45,176 nt of DNA from Novosphingobium sp. 18050 (GTDB lineage: Bacteria; Pseudomonadota; Alphaproteobacteria; Sphingomonadales; Sphingomonadaceae): contig NZ_CACSJO010000031.1 of NCBI RefSeq assembly GCF_902706195.1, positions 1 to 45,176 on the forward strand. Reading direction: 5' to 3'. This document shows, one piece after another, positions 14,108-22,499 of the stretch. How positions within the stretch are numbered: the first letter of the stretch is position 1; every line of letters begins with the position of its first letter. The notes under the pieces were generated by a model that was not told the DNA's origin, searched no databases, and worked only from the letters and a program-made list of their open reading frames with translations. The position numbers and the translations under genes are program-made.

Positions 14108-14737
14108 ATGCGTAAGTTGTTACTTTCAGGATGCGCCGTGCTCGCCATGCTGGCGGTTCCCGCTGCCATTCAGGCCCAAAGTGCCCCCACGGATCCCGCA
14201 ATGCCATCGGAAATGTCTGCCGATCCGTCGGGCGCTCCGACCCCCGCAATGCCGCCGTCGCAAGGCGCTCCCCTCACGGCCGAGCAGCAGGCCATGCACG
14301 ACGGTTGGACGTCGCAGCAGAAGGCCGACTATGCCTCGTGGCCGAACGACTACAAGGTCTATTACTGGACGCTCGATCCTGAGCAGCAGAAGGGCTACTG
14401 GGCGCTGACGGGCGAGCAGCGCGGCCAGATCTACAAGATGACGCCCGAACAGCGTCAGATGGCGTGGAACTCTATCGTCCAGCAGATGAAGGGTGAAACG
14501 CCGGCCACTCCGATGGGACAGGCTAATCCTCCGGGTGAGGGGATGCCGACCGCCGGAGTGCCGGACCCACAGAATGCCTCGCAGGCCGCGCGTCCGGCAA
14601 TGCCCGCCGACGAGAACTATCAGGGCGGCCCCTACAAGGGCGCGCTGACCCCGCCGCCGGCGACCGCGATGGACAAGAAATACCCCAAGTGCAGCAAGAC
14701 GGTGACCGACAGCTGCGTCAATCGCGGCGGTAAGTGA
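14108..14737 (+). CDS. Exported Pro/Met/Gln-rich hypothetical protein
   Basis: A 209-residue exported protein of unknown function. It has a signal peptide (RKLLLSGCAVLAMLAVPAAI, cleavage after QAQ). A Pro/Ala/Met-rich linker follows (about 25-60). A central Trp/Tyr/Gln-rich block (about 65-125) reads as related units: WTSQQKADYASWP, YYWTLDPEQQKGYWALTGEQ and MTPEQRQMAW. The C-terminus is Pro-rich and ends with a Cys pair (KCSKTVTDSCVNRG). The ATG at 14108 gives the signal peptide and has CGGAGAG upstream; an upstream in-frame start at 14066 is rejected. GGAAC (14048) and CGTTT (14072) resemble a general-stress EcfG promoter but with a 19-base spacer. Confidence 0.8.
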   Translation: MRKLLLSGCAVLAMLAVPAAIQAQSAPTDPAMPSEMSADPSGAPTPAMPPSQGAPLTAEQQAMHDGWTSQQKADYASWPNDYKVYYWTLDPEQQKGYWALTGEQRGQIYKMTPEQRQMAWNSIVQQMKGETPATPMGQANPPGEGMPTAGVPDPQNASQAARPAMPADENYQGGPYKGALTPPPATAMDKKYPKCSKTVTDSCVNRGGK

Positions 14738-14751
14738 GAACGTGACGGGTT

Positions 14752-14780
14752 CGTCGTCCCGGACCTGATCCGGGACGACG
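14752..14780. repeat. Intergenic palindrome between convergent genes
   Basis: CGTCGTCCCGGA (14752-14763) and TCCGGGACGACG (14769-14780) form a perfect 12-bp stem with a 5-base loop. The element at 18572-18600 is nearly identical. It sits between the convergent secreted-protein gene and rsmD, where it could end transcription from both sides. Confidence 0.8.
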
Positions 14781-14787
14781 GAATTAT

Positions 14788-15345
14788 TCAGCCGATCCGG
14801 CGCAGCAGGTGTAGGCGGGCTTTGCCTACATCGCGCTCGGTTTCGGTCTCGAAGCCTTTGATCGAAAACGCTTCACCCTTGCCGGTCTCGAGGGCGACCA
14901 GAGTGGCCTCGCCGATCCAGCCGAGCCGGGCGAGCTTGTCGATCGCCACCGCGCCCGCGCCGGTATCGTAAGGCGGGTCGAGCAGCACGAGATCGAGCGG
15001 CTCCTTCGCCGGACCCAGCGAGAGCACTGAACTGGCGCGTACGTCGCAACGCGGCTGGGCGCGCAAAGCTGTGATGTTGGCGCGAATCGCGCGGATCGCA
15101 GCGGCGTCCTGATCCACGAAAAGGCAATGCGCTGCCCCGCGCGACAGGGCCTCAAGCCCCAGCGCGCCCGATCCGGCGAACAGGTCGGCGACCTTGAGGT
15201 CCTCGAACGCGCCCAGCCGGCTCACCAGCATCGAGAACAGCGTCTCGCGGGTGCGGTCGGCGGTGGGGCGGGTCGTGTCGCCGGCAGGCGCGGCCAGTTT
15301 GCGGCCGCGCCATTCACCCGCGATGATGCGAAGGTTGGCGCTCAA
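14788..15345 (-). CDS. rsmD: 16S rRNA (guanine(966)-N(2))-methyltransferase RsmD
   Basis: Methylates G966 of 16S rRNA in the assembled 30S subunit with SAM. The 185-residue protein has the N-terminal RIIAGEWRGRKL motif, TRPTADRTRETLFSML (about 26-41), the SAM-binding VADLFAGSGALGLEALSRGA (about 52-71) and the catalytic DPPY (about residue 122). The start overlaps the stop of the rluB-like gene (ATGA), so the two rRNA-modification genes form one operon. Confidence 0.96.
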   Translation of the reverse strand: MSANLRIIAGEWRGRKLAAPAGDTTRPTADRTRETLFSMLVSRLGAFEDLKVADLFAGSGALGLEALSRGAAHCLFVDQDAAAIRAIRANITALRAQPRCDVRASSVLSLGPAKEPLDLVLLDPPYDTGAGAVAIDKLARLGWIGEATLVALETGKGEAFSIKGFETETERDVGKARLHLLRRIG

Positions 15346-17150
15346 TCCTCGCCCTCCTCGGCCTCGATTGCGGAGATATCCTCGATTGCGGGGATATCCT
15401 CGTCCACGCCGGTATCTTCGCTGGTGCCAGTGTCTTCGTCCCCGGCCTCGGCGGCTTTCCTGGCGTCGACGGCGCGGGCGTTCGCTTCCCTAGCCTCGTT
15501 TTCCTTTAGGGTGCGGCGGAAGGTTTCCAGATCCTTCTGCGACACTTCGCCGGCCGCGCCCTTGGGCAGGTCGCCCAGGCGGAACGGGCCGTAGGAGACG
15601 CGCAGCAGGCGGCTGACCTGCAGGTCCAGCGCTTCCAGAACGCGGCGGACTTCGCGGTTCTTGCCTTCAGTCAGGGTCATTTCGATCCACTGGTTGCGCC
15701 CCGTCCGGCGCTCCATGTTGGCGTCGATCCGGCCATAGATCACGCCGTCGACCTCGATGCCTTCCATCAGCTCTTCGAGGCGGCTCTGCGTGATATCGCC
15801 GAAAGTACGCGCGCGGTAGGTGCGCGGCACGCCGGTGGCGGGCAGTTCGAGCTGGCGCTTGAACTCACCGTCGTTGGTCAGCAGCAGCAGGCCTTCGGTG
15901 TTGAGATCGAGTCGGCCGATCGGCATGACACGGCCTGCGCCGTCCGGCAGGGCGTTGCGAAGCGCGCTGTAGATCGTCGGGCGACCGGCCATGTCGCGCT
16001 CGGCAGTGATGAGGCCGGCGGGCTTGTGGAACAGAAACAGGCGCGTGCCTTCCGGCGCGGCGACCCGGTTGCCGTCGACGGTGACGCCGGCAAGGCTGGT
16101 CAGCACGGTAGAGGGCGTCTCGATCAGATCGTCGCCGAGCCGCACACGGCCCTCGATGATCATGCGCTCCACTTCGCGGCGGCTGGCAACGCCGGCACGG
16201 GCGAGCAGCTTGGCGATACGCTCGCCTTCGCGGACGGGGAGCGTGGGGTCCTTGGCCGTCGGCGCCTTGGCGCGCGGGGCCGGGCCGGGGCGGGCGATCG
16301 GGCGGCCGCCGGTGCGCGGGCCGTCGCTGCGTCCGCCGCCTCCGCCGTAGCGGTTTTCACGCTTGTCGCCGTAGCGGTCGTCACGCGGGGCGCCGCGCGA
16401 ATAGGTAGCGCGCGGACCATCGCTACGGCCGCCGCCACGGGGAGCGCCGTCACGGGGCGCCGAATCGCGCGAATATGTGCCGCGCGGCGAGTAATCGCGC
16501 GGGCCGCTGCTGCGGGGCGCGTCGTCGCGGGGCGCCCGGTCGCGAGGAGCTGCATCACGCGGCGCACCGCGCGAACCGCCGTCACGGGGGAAGCTGTCAC
16601 GCGGGCCGCCGCGAGGGGCATCGCTGCGAGGGCCGCCGTCGCGCGAGTAGGTGCCGCGCTGGCCGCCGCTGCGCGGGGCTTCCTCGCGTGCGCCGCTACG
16701 TCCGCCGCCATCGCGCGGGGTGTAGCCGCCGCGCGAACCGCTGCCGCGTGCGGCTTCATCGCGTCCGACGCTGCGGTAGCTGCTGTCGCGCCCACCTTCA
16801 CGGGGGCCGCCATCACGCGAGTACGCGCCGCGTCCGCCGCCCCGAGGTGCGTCACCGCGCGGAGAATCGCCGCGCGATCCGCCGTTGTAGCGCGAGCCAC
16901 CACCCTGGGAACCGCCGCCACCGCCGCCGCCACGCGGGCCATCGCCGCGCGAAACGCCGTTATAGCGCGATCCGCCGCCGTCGGAGCCGCCGCTGCGGGG
17001 CGATCTTCCGCGATCTCCCCCGGACGAGGAGCCTCCGAAAGAGGAACCATCGCGGGATGAGCCGCCGGAATTGCGGCCGCGGCCTGGGCCGCCGGACTTG
17101 CTGGGAGGTTTGGACATTCGAGCGCCCATACCTGTTGATCGCCGCTTCAT
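15342..17150 (-). CDS. rluB: RluB/RsuA-type pseudouridine synthase with long RG-rich N-terminus
   Basis: A 602-residue rRNA pseudouridine synthase. The first about 290 residues are disordered Gly/Arg/Ser/Pro/Asp repeats, with recurring units like RGTYSRDGGPR and PRDDAPR. The S4 RNA-binding domain starts near 303 (RIAKLLARAGVASRREVERM). The catalytic domain has FHKPAGLITAERD and the active-site Asp in GRLDLNTEGLLLL (about 408-420), plus KNREVRRVLEAL. The C-terminus has a 30-residue acidic tail. Typical RluB is about 300 residues, so this N-terminus is a large expansion. The start 17150 is backed by GGAAGG; ATG 17117 (MSKPPSKSG) is an alternative. RluB is the best guess; RsuA or RluE are possible. 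Confidence 0.92.
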   Translation of the reverse strand: MKRRSTGMGARMSKPPSKSGGPGRGRNSGGSSRDGSSFGGSSSGGDRGRSPRSGGSDGGGSRYNGVSRGDGPRGGGGGGGSQGGGSRYNGGSRGDSPRGDAPRGGGRGAYSRDGGPREGGRDSSYRSVGRDEAARGSGSRGGYTPRDGGGRSGAREEAPRSGGQRGTYSRDGGPRSDAPRGGPRDSFPRDGGSRGAPRDAAPRDRAPRDDAPRSSGPRDYSPRGTYSRDSAPRDGAPRGGGRSDGPRATYSRGAPRDDRYGDKRENRYGGGGGRSDGPRTGGRPIARPGPAPRAKAPTAKDPTLPVREGERIAKLLARAGVASRREVERMIIEGRVRLGDDLIETPSTVLTSLAGVTVDGNRVAAPEGTRLFLFHKPAGLITAERDMAGRPTIYSALRNALPDGAGRVMPIGRLDLNTEGLLLLTNDGEFKRQLELPATGVPRTYRARTFGDITQSRLEELMEGIEVDGVIYGRIDANMERRTGRNQWIEMTLTEGKNREVRRVLEALDLQVSRLLRVSYGPFRLGDLPKGAAGEVSQKDLETFRRTLKENEAREANARAVDARKAAEAGDEDTGTSEDTGVDEDIPAIEDISAIEAEEGED

Positions 17151-17233
17151 CCAGCCTTCCCTTCGCGGCCAGCGCCGCTAAGTTGACCGTAACTACGCCT
17201 TAACGGCACCTAAGTGACATCAAGGAGACAGGC

Positions 17234-18565
17234 GTGGGCGCCGATAGCAGTGTTGAGCGTCGCAGCGTCTGGGGCTCGGTGAAGCCGTATTTCGAACGGG
17301 AATCGCTTGCTGCGTTCATGCTCGGGCTGTCCTCCGGCTTCCCTTACGCGATGATCGGCGCCACGCTGACCACGCGTTTGGCGCAGGACGGCATCGATAA
17401 GAAAGTCGTCACTGCCTTCACGCTGGCCTTCCTCGTCTACAACCTGAAGGTGTTCTGGGCCTGGATCATCGACGGGGTTCGCCTGCCGGTGATCGGCCGG
17501 CTGGGGCAGCGCGTTTCGTGGATGCTGGTCTGCGGGGTGGCGGTGATGGCCGCCGTCATCAACCTTGCGCTGGTCGATCCGCGCGATGCCTTGCAGGCCA
17601 CCGTAGTCGCCGCCGTACTGGTGGGCGTGGCGGGTGCCAGCTTCGACATCGTCATCGACGCTTACCGTATCGAGACGCTCAAGCCGTATCAGCTCGGCAC
17701 CGGATCGGGCATGAGCCAGTATGGCTGGCGCATCGGCTCGGCGGGCGCGGGCGCATTGGCGCTGGTGCTTTCGGCGCGGTACGGGTGGAGCGTGGGCTAC
17801 ATGGCCTGCGCCATGTTCGCGCTTCCCGCAATGCTGGCTGCGCTGTTCCTCGGTGAGCCGGAACGCCGCAAGGTGGTGGTCGAGAAAAAGGGCGTCGGCG
17901 AAGTCTGGGCCTCCATTGTCGGGCCGTTCGGGGAGTTCTTCCGGCGCAACGGCGCGTTTCTCGTGCTGCTGTTCATCCTCGTCCACAAGATCGGCGATAC
18001 GCTGGCGAACCTGACGTTCCGCCTGCTGTTCGACGACCTCGGCTTCAGCAACGACGAGATCGCCATCTACGATATCGGGCTGGGTTTCTGGGCCTACATG
18101 ATCGGCGTGTTCATCGGCGGAGTCGCTTATGCGCGGCTGGGCCTGAAGCGTTCGGTGATGATCTCGCTGGTCTTGATGGGCGTGTCGAACCTCAGCTTCG
18201 CGGCGCTTGCGGCGGCGGGGCACAGCAACTGGGGCATGGCCGGGGCGATCGGGTTCGAGAACATCGCCAGCGGCTATGGCGGCGTGGTGGTGATCGCCTA
18301 TTTCTCGGCGCTGTGCGACTTGCGCTACACGGCTTCGCAATATGCGCTGATCTCGGCGGCGGCGAGCGTGGTGGGGCGGCTGCTGACCGGCACCACGGCG
18401 GGCGCGCTGATCGAGGCGCTGGGGTATGTGAACTTCTACCTGCTGACGACGGTAGCCTCGCTGCCGGGCATGGTGCTGTTCTGGTGGATGAGCCGGACCG
18501 GGCTGGTCGATCAGGCCATGGGCTCTGCTGGTGAGATTGAGCCGGAGGAAGAAGCCATCGCTTGA
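17234..18565 (+). CDS. AmpG-like MFS transporter
   Basis: A 443-residue major facilitator protein with about 12 membrane segments, closest in look to AmpG muropeptide permeases and related acetyl-CoA-type transporters. The N-terminal SGFPYAMIGATLTTRLAQDG resembles the AmpG motif G-x-P-x-x-L-x-x-x-T-L-x-x-W-L. A second hallmark is ASFDIVIDAYRIETL (about 136-150), with the conserved Asp-Ala-Tyr-Arg. If AmpG, it imports anhydro-muropeptides for cell-wall recycling. The GTG start is preceded by AAGGAG with a 6-base spacer. It is monocistronic and divergent from the rluB-like gene. Confidence 0.88.
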   Translation: MGADSSVERRSVWGSVKPYFERESLAAFMLGLSSGFPYAMIGATLTTRLAQDGIDKKVVTAFTLAFLVYNLKVFWAWIIDGVRLPVIGRLGQRVSWMLVCGVAVMAAVINLALVDPRDALQATVVAAVLVGVAGASFDIVIDAYRIETLKPYQLGTGSGMSQYGWRIGSAGAGALALVLSARYGWSVGYMACAMFALPAMLAALFLGEPERRKVVVEKKGVGEVWASIVGPFGEFFRRNGAFLVLLFILVHKIGDTLANLTFRLLFDDLGFSNDEIAIYDIGLGFWAYMIGVFIGGVAYARLGLKRSVMISLVLMGVSNLSFAALAAAGHSNWGMAGAIGFENIASGYGGVVVIAYFSALCDLRYTASQYALISAAASVVGRLLTGTTAGALIEALGYVNFYLLTTVASLPGMVLFWWMSRTGLVDQAMGSAGEIEPEEEAIA

Positions 18566-18571
18566 AGATGC

Positions 18572-18600
18572 CGTCGTCCCGGACTTGATCCGGGGCGACG
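18572..18600. repeat. Intergenic palindrome, second copy
   Basis: CGTCGTCCCGGA ... TCCGGGGCGACG, differing from the 14752 element in one loop base and one stem base. It lies between the convergent MFS gene and folC. Confidence 0.75.
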
Positions 18601-18621
18601 CGCTTTTCCAGCCCGGTGTCT

Positions 18622-19938
18622 TCAGTCCGGCATTTCGCCGTTGCCGCGCAGCACTGCGCCGGCAAGGTAGAGCGAACCCGCGATCAGCACCGCGCGCGGA
18701 TTACGCTGTTCCAGTTCCCGCAGCGCCGTCGCCACATCGGGCGCACTCGCCGCTTCAGGCGCCCACTGGGCGAAAGCCTCGGGCGGCAGGCACTCGTGGC
18801 CGGGCACCGGCACCAGCGTCACGCTTTCGACCAGCCGGTGCAGCGGATCGAGCAGGGCGCCGGGATCCTTGCCCGCGATCATGCCGAGGACGAGGTGTGC
18901 CGCGATTTCCTGTTCTTCGAGGAACTTCCCCAGTGCAAGGCCCGCATCGCGGTTGTGGCCGCCGTCGAGCCATACCGCCGTACCGGGCACAAGCCGGGTA
19001 AGCGGGCCATCGCCCAGAAGCTGCATCCGTGCAGGCCAGCGCGCGGCGCGGATGCCGGCGGCCATGCTTGCAGGGTCGATGGTGAGCACCTGCTGGCGCC
19101 GCAGCATGGCGACGGCAAGGGCGGCGTTGTCGGCCTGATGCGCGCCGGGGATGCGGGGCAAGGGCAGGGTCAGCGATCCGGCGCCGTCCTCGAACCATAG
19201 GGCATCGCTGGTGGCCTGCGCATTCCAGGCCTCGCCGCGCAAGTAGAGGGGCACGTCCTCGGAGGCGGCCAGGGATTGCAGCACGGCCACCACGTCTGCC
19301 GGATAGGCTTGCGTCACCAGCGGCACGTGAGGGCGGCGGATGCCGGCCTTCTCGAAGGCGATTCGTGCCAGCGGCTCGGTGGGTACGCCGTGGTCGGGGG
19401 CGAGGAGGAAACGTTCGTGGTCGATGCCCAGCGTCGCGATCCCGCAGGCGAGCGGGGCGGGCAGGACATTGGTGGCATCGAACCGGCCGCCAAGGCCCAC
19501 CTCGATCACGCAGACATCCGCCGGATGCCGCGCGAAGGCGAGGAAGCTGGCGGCGATGGTGGTTTCGAAGAAGCTGACGTCCAGGCCGTCTGCCGCGTCG
19601 AGGACTTCGCCCAGCAATGCAGCCAGTTCGTCGTCGCTGACCAGTTCGCCGGCGATGCGGATGCGTTCGTTGTAGCGGACCAGATGCGGGCTGGTGATCG
19701 CATGGACGCGGTAACCCTGCGCTTCGAGGATCGCGCGCAGGTAAGCGCAGGTCGAGCCTTTGCCGTTGGTGCCCGCGACATGAAACGCCGGAGGAATGGC
19801 AAGGTGAGGGTCGCCCAGCCGCGCCAGCAGGGTGCGGACCGTGTCCAGCCCAAGCCGCCCCTGCGGCAGGGACAACGCGGCGAGGCGGTCGAGCTGGGCC
19901 TGTACGGCGGGCGCGTCCGACACCGCGAAGTCCTTCAC
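18622..19938 (-). CDS. folC: Bifunctional folylpolyglutamate/dihydrofolate synthase FolC
   Basis: Adds glutamate to dihydropteroate and folates (438 aa). The Mur-ligase-like ATP loop GTNGKGSTCAYL lies at about residues 46-57, followed by SPHLVRYNERIRI, the FFETTIAASFLAF segment, EVGLGGRFDATN, and the C-terminal WLDGGHNRDAG. The GTG at 19938, 2 bases after the trpA stop, is chosen; GTG 19923 with AAGGA upstream is an equally reasonable start. It is the last gene of the trpB-trpA-folC unit. The accD gene usually found between trpA and folC in proteobacteria is absent here. Confidence 0.95.
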   Translation of the reverse strand: MKDFAVSDAPAVQAQLDRLAALSLPQGRLGLDTVRTLLARLGDPHLAIPPAFHVAGTNGKGSTCAYLRAILEAQGYRVHAITSPHLVRYNERIRIAGELVSDDELAALLGEVLDAADGLDVSFFETTIAASFLAFARHPADVCVIEVGLGGRFDATNVLPAPLACGIATLGIDHERFLLAPDHGVPTEPLARIAFEKAGIRRPHVPLVTQAYPADVVAVLQSLAASEDVPLYLRGEAWNAQATSDALWFEDGAGSLTLPLPRIPGAHQADNAALAVAMLRRQQVLTIDPASMAAGIRAARWPARMQLLGDGPLTRLVPGTAVWLDGGHNRDAGLALGKFLEEQEIAAHLVLGMIAGKDPGALLDPLHRLVESVTLVPVPGHECLPPEAFAQWAPEAASAPDVATALRELEQRNPRAVLIAGSLYLAGAVLRGNGEMPD

Positions 19939-19940
19939 GT

Positions 19941-20717
19941 TCAGCGCGCCGAGTGTACCGCCTGCGCCAGCGCCGAGGTCAGCGCCTGGAGCGGGCCGGG
20001 CGCGTCTTTGCCGTGCTGCTTGACGAGATCGACCAGCGCGGAGCCAACGACCACGCCGTCCGCAACCCTGGCGATGGCGGCGGCCTGTTCGGGCGTGCGC
20101 ACGCCGAAGCCGACCGCGACGGGGATCGTGGCAGCGGCCTTGAGGCGGGCCACGGCTTCCTCGATCGAACTTTGCGCAGCCTGCTGCTGGCCGGTGATGC
20201 CCGCGACCGAGACGTAGTAGAGGAAGCCCGAAGACCCCTCCAGCACGGCGGGAAGGCGCGCGGTGTCGGTGGTGGGGGTGGCAAGGCGGATCAGCGAAAC
20301 GCCTTTCGCGCGCAGGGCCGGGCCGATTTCGGCGTCTTCCTCGGGCGGAATGTCGACGCAGATTACGCCGTCCACACCGGCCTTGGCGCATTCGTCCGCA
20401 AACCATTCCGAACCGCGAATCGTCATCGGGTTGGCATAGCCCATCAGTACCAGCGGCACGTTCGGGTGGCGCGCGCGAAAGCCGGTGGCGATCGCGAAGA
20501 TATCGGCGGTCTTCGTGCCGGCCGCGAAGGAGCGCAGGTTCGCTTCCTGGATCGCCATGCCATCGGCCATGGGATCGGTGAAGGGCATCCCCAGTTCGAT
20601 CACGTCGGCTCCGCCCGCGACCAGCGCGTCGAGGTTGGCGGCGGTGTCACCGTCGCCCCCGGTGATGAAGCAGACGAGGGCCGGACCCTTGGCGAAAGCG
20701 GTTTCGAAGCGTGTCAT
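19941..20717 (-). CDS. trpA: Tryptophan synthase alpha subunit
   Basis: Cleaves indole-glycerol phosphate to indole and glyceraldehyde-3-phosphate, passing indole to TrpB. The 258-residue TIM barrel has the catalytic Glu in IELGMPFTDPMADG (about residue 40) and the catalytic Asp in GVICVDIPPEED (about 123). The phosphate-binding loops are YYVSVAGITG and AVGFGVRTPEQ. The ATG overlaps the stop of the small membrane gene upstream (TGATG). Confidence 0.97.
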   Translation of the reverse strand: MTRFETAFAKGPALVCFITGGDGDTAANLDALVAGGADVIELGMPFTDPMADGMAIQEANLRSFAAGTKTADIFAIATGFRARHPNVPLVLMGYANPMTIRGSEWFADECAKAGVDGVICVDIPPEEDAEIGPALRAKGVSLIRLATPTTDTARLPAVLEGSSGFLYYVSVAGITGQQQAAQSSIEEAVARLKAAATIPVAVGFGVRTPEQAAAIARVADGVVVGSALVDLVKQHGKDAPGPLQALTSALAQAVHSAR

Positions 20718-20968
20718 CAGGAAAACAGCGTCTTTCCAGAATAGCGAAGCAGGGCGGCCGTTACGGCGACGAAGAATGCGAGATAGGCGAGGCTGACGGC
20801 GATGTGGCTCCAGTCACCCCGGAAGGCGAAGGCCCAGAAATACCCGGCGCCGGAAAGATCGAACGAGCGCGCCTTCACAAGGTCGGCAAGCACGCGGATC
20901 GCCGGGAACACCGCCATCCAGAGCAGGGCGGCGTCGATCAGTGACCGCTGCCACCCGCCCTTCTTCAA
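20717..20968 (-). CDS. Small two-helix membrane protein between trpB and trpA
   Basis: An 83-residue protein of unknown function. It starts with KKGGWQRS, has one hydrophobic segment (LIDAALLWMAVFPAIRVL), a polar loop (KARSFDLSGAGYFWAFAFRG) and a second segment (IAVSLAYLAFFVAVTAALL), then a short basic end. The only sensible start is TTG 20968, overlapping the trpB stop (TTGA). Its stop overlaps the trpA ATG (TGATG). Such tight coupling on both sides argues that it is translated with the Trp synthase subunits. The longer frame upstream lies inside trpB in another phase and is not coding. Confidence 0.72.
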   Translation of the reverse strand: MKKGGWQRSLIDAALLWMAVFPAIRVLADLVKARSFDLSGAGYFWAFAFRGDWSHIAVSLAYLAFFVAVTAALLRYSGKTLFS

Positions 20969-22206
20969 AGCTCGAACCCCAGCGCCTCGGCGACGGTGAA
21001 GATGTCCTTGTCGCCGCGGCCCGAGACGTTGACGACGAGGATCTTGTCTTCGTCCATCTCGGCGGTGAGCTGGGGCAGGGCGGCAAGCGCGTGGGCGCTT
21101 TCGAGGGCGGGAATGATGCCTTCGAGGGCACAGCACAGCTGGAAGGCTTCCAGCGCCTGATCGTCGGTGATCGGCACGTAGCGCACGCGGCCGCTTTCGT
21201 GCAGCCAGGAATGCTCCGGGCCAAGGCCGGGATAGTCCAGGCCGGCGCTGATCGAGTGCGCTTCGGTGATCTGGCCGTCCTCGTCCTGCAGCAGGTAGGT
21301 TTTGTTGCCGTGCAGGATGCCGGGCTTGCCGCCGGCGAGGCTGGCGGCGTGCTCGCCGGTCTCGATGCCGTGGCCGGCCGCCTCGATGCCGACCATGGCG
21401 ACATCGGGATCGTCGAGGAAGGGGTGGAACATGCCGATCGCGTTCGATCCGCCGCCCACTGCTGCGACTAGCATGTCGGGCAGGCGGCCCTCTGCCTCCA
21501 GGATCTGCGCCTTGGTCTCGTTGCCGATCACGCTCTGAAAGTCGCGGACCAGTTCTGGATACGGGTGCGGGCCGGCTGCGGTGCCGATGATGTAGAACGT
21601 GTCGTGGACGTTGGCGACCCAGTCGCGCAGCGCCTCGTTCATGGCGTCCTTCAGGGTTTCCGCGCCGCTGGTGACGGCGTGCACCTCGGCGCCGAGCAGC
21701 TTCATGCGAAAGACGTTGGGCTTCTGGCGCTCAACATCCTTGGCGCCCATGAAGATCACGCAGGGCAGGCCGAAGCGCGCTGCGACCGTGGCGGTGGCGA
21801 CGCCGTGCTGGCCCGCGCCGGTCTCGGCAATGATGCGGGTCTTGCCCATGCGCATGGCCAGCAGAATCTGGCCGACGCAGTTGTTGATCTTGTGCGCGCC
21901 GGTGTGGTTCAGGTCTTCGCGCTTGAAGTAGATTTTCGGGCCTTTGCCCTCAGGTGCAAGCGCGCGGAAATGCTCGGTGATGCGCGGCGCGGGGTAGAGC
22001 GGGCTGGGCCGTCCCACGAAATTCTTGAGCAGGTCGTCGAATTCGGCCTGGAATGCCGGGTCGCCTTGCGCCCTGCGGTATTCCTTCTCGAGGTCGAGGA
22101 TGAGCGGCATCAGCGTTTCGGCGACATACCGTCCCCCGAACTGGCCGAAGTGGCCGGTCTCGTCGGGAAGGGAGCGCAAGCTGTTCACGGGCGGTTGGGC
22201 TGTCAT
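20965..22206 (-). CDS. trpB: Tryptophan synthase beta subunit
   Basis: Condenses indole with L-serine to tryptophan using pyridoxal phosphate (413 aa). The PLP-binding Lys is in NHTGAHKINNC (about residue 100). The phosphate-binding Gly-rich loop is VGGGSNAIGMF (about 245), with ETGAGQHGVATA in the catalytic loop and the C-terminal NVSGRGDKD. The ATG at 22206 matches the family N-terminus, and the open frame further upstream is not used. It heads the trpB-membrane protein-trpA-folC unit; trpF is separated from it by a divergently oriented outer-membrane protein gene. Confidence 0.97.
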   Translation of the reverse strand: MTAQPPVNSLRSLPDETGHFGQFGGRYVAETLMPLILDLEKEYRRAQGDPAFQAEFDDLLKNFVGRPSPLYPAPRITEHFRALAPEGKGPKIYFKREDLNHTGAHKINNCVGQILLAMRMGKTRIIAETGAGQHGVATATVAARFGLPCVIFMGAKDVERQKPNVFRMKLLGAEVHAVTSGAETLKDAMNEALRDWVANVHDTFYIIGTAAGPHPYPELVRDFQSVIGNETKAQILEAEGRLPDMLVAAVGGGSNAIGMFHPFLDDPDVAMVGIEAAGHGIETGEHAASLAGGKPGILHGNKTYLLQDEDGQITEAHSISAGLDYPGLGPEHSWLHESGRVRYVPITDDQALEAFQLCCALEGIIPALESAHALAALPQLTAEMDEDKILVVNVSGRGDKDIFTVAEALGFEL

Positions 22207-22320
22207 GGTACTGGCGCTTGGCAGAGGCCCCGGCGCTTGTCCAGACGACTTTGTGCCAAAGGCTGTGCGATGGCTTCCCGGTGCCTGCGCTGTACTGGCG
22301 ATGGGGGCGAACGGGCGATG

Positions 22321-22347
22321 TTTCAATTGCAAACAATGCAACTGAAA
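22321..22347. promoter_or_regulatory. Inverted repeat in the trpB / outer-membrane protein intergenic region
   Basis: TTTCAATTGCA (22321-22331) and TGCAACTGAAA (22337-22347) are arms of an 11-bp dyad with one mismatch and a 5-base centre. It lies in the 293-base divergent gap, about 115 bases upstream of trpB and 150 bases upstream of the barrel protein. It looks like a binding site for a dimeric regulator. The rest of the gap holds a TTGACC (22395) that may be the -35 of the plus-strand gene. Confidence 0.4.
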
Positions 22348-22499
22348 TGCGTCAAAAGCATCATAGTGTCTCTAAGCGGCAGTTTTGTGACGTTTTGACC
22401 GTTATGAGGAAATTTTCGTTCATTTACACGCAAGGTTCCGGCGGGCAGGGGGCCGTCTCCCGCTGAGGGGCGGGACCAAAAAATACTGGAGTTTAGAAT

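Noticed and set aside
15342..17150. Repetitive DNA in the rluB-like gene as a CRISPR or tandem-repeat array
   Set aside because: The repeats are irregular, stay in frame and encode RG-rich protein units; there are no unique spacers of equal length.
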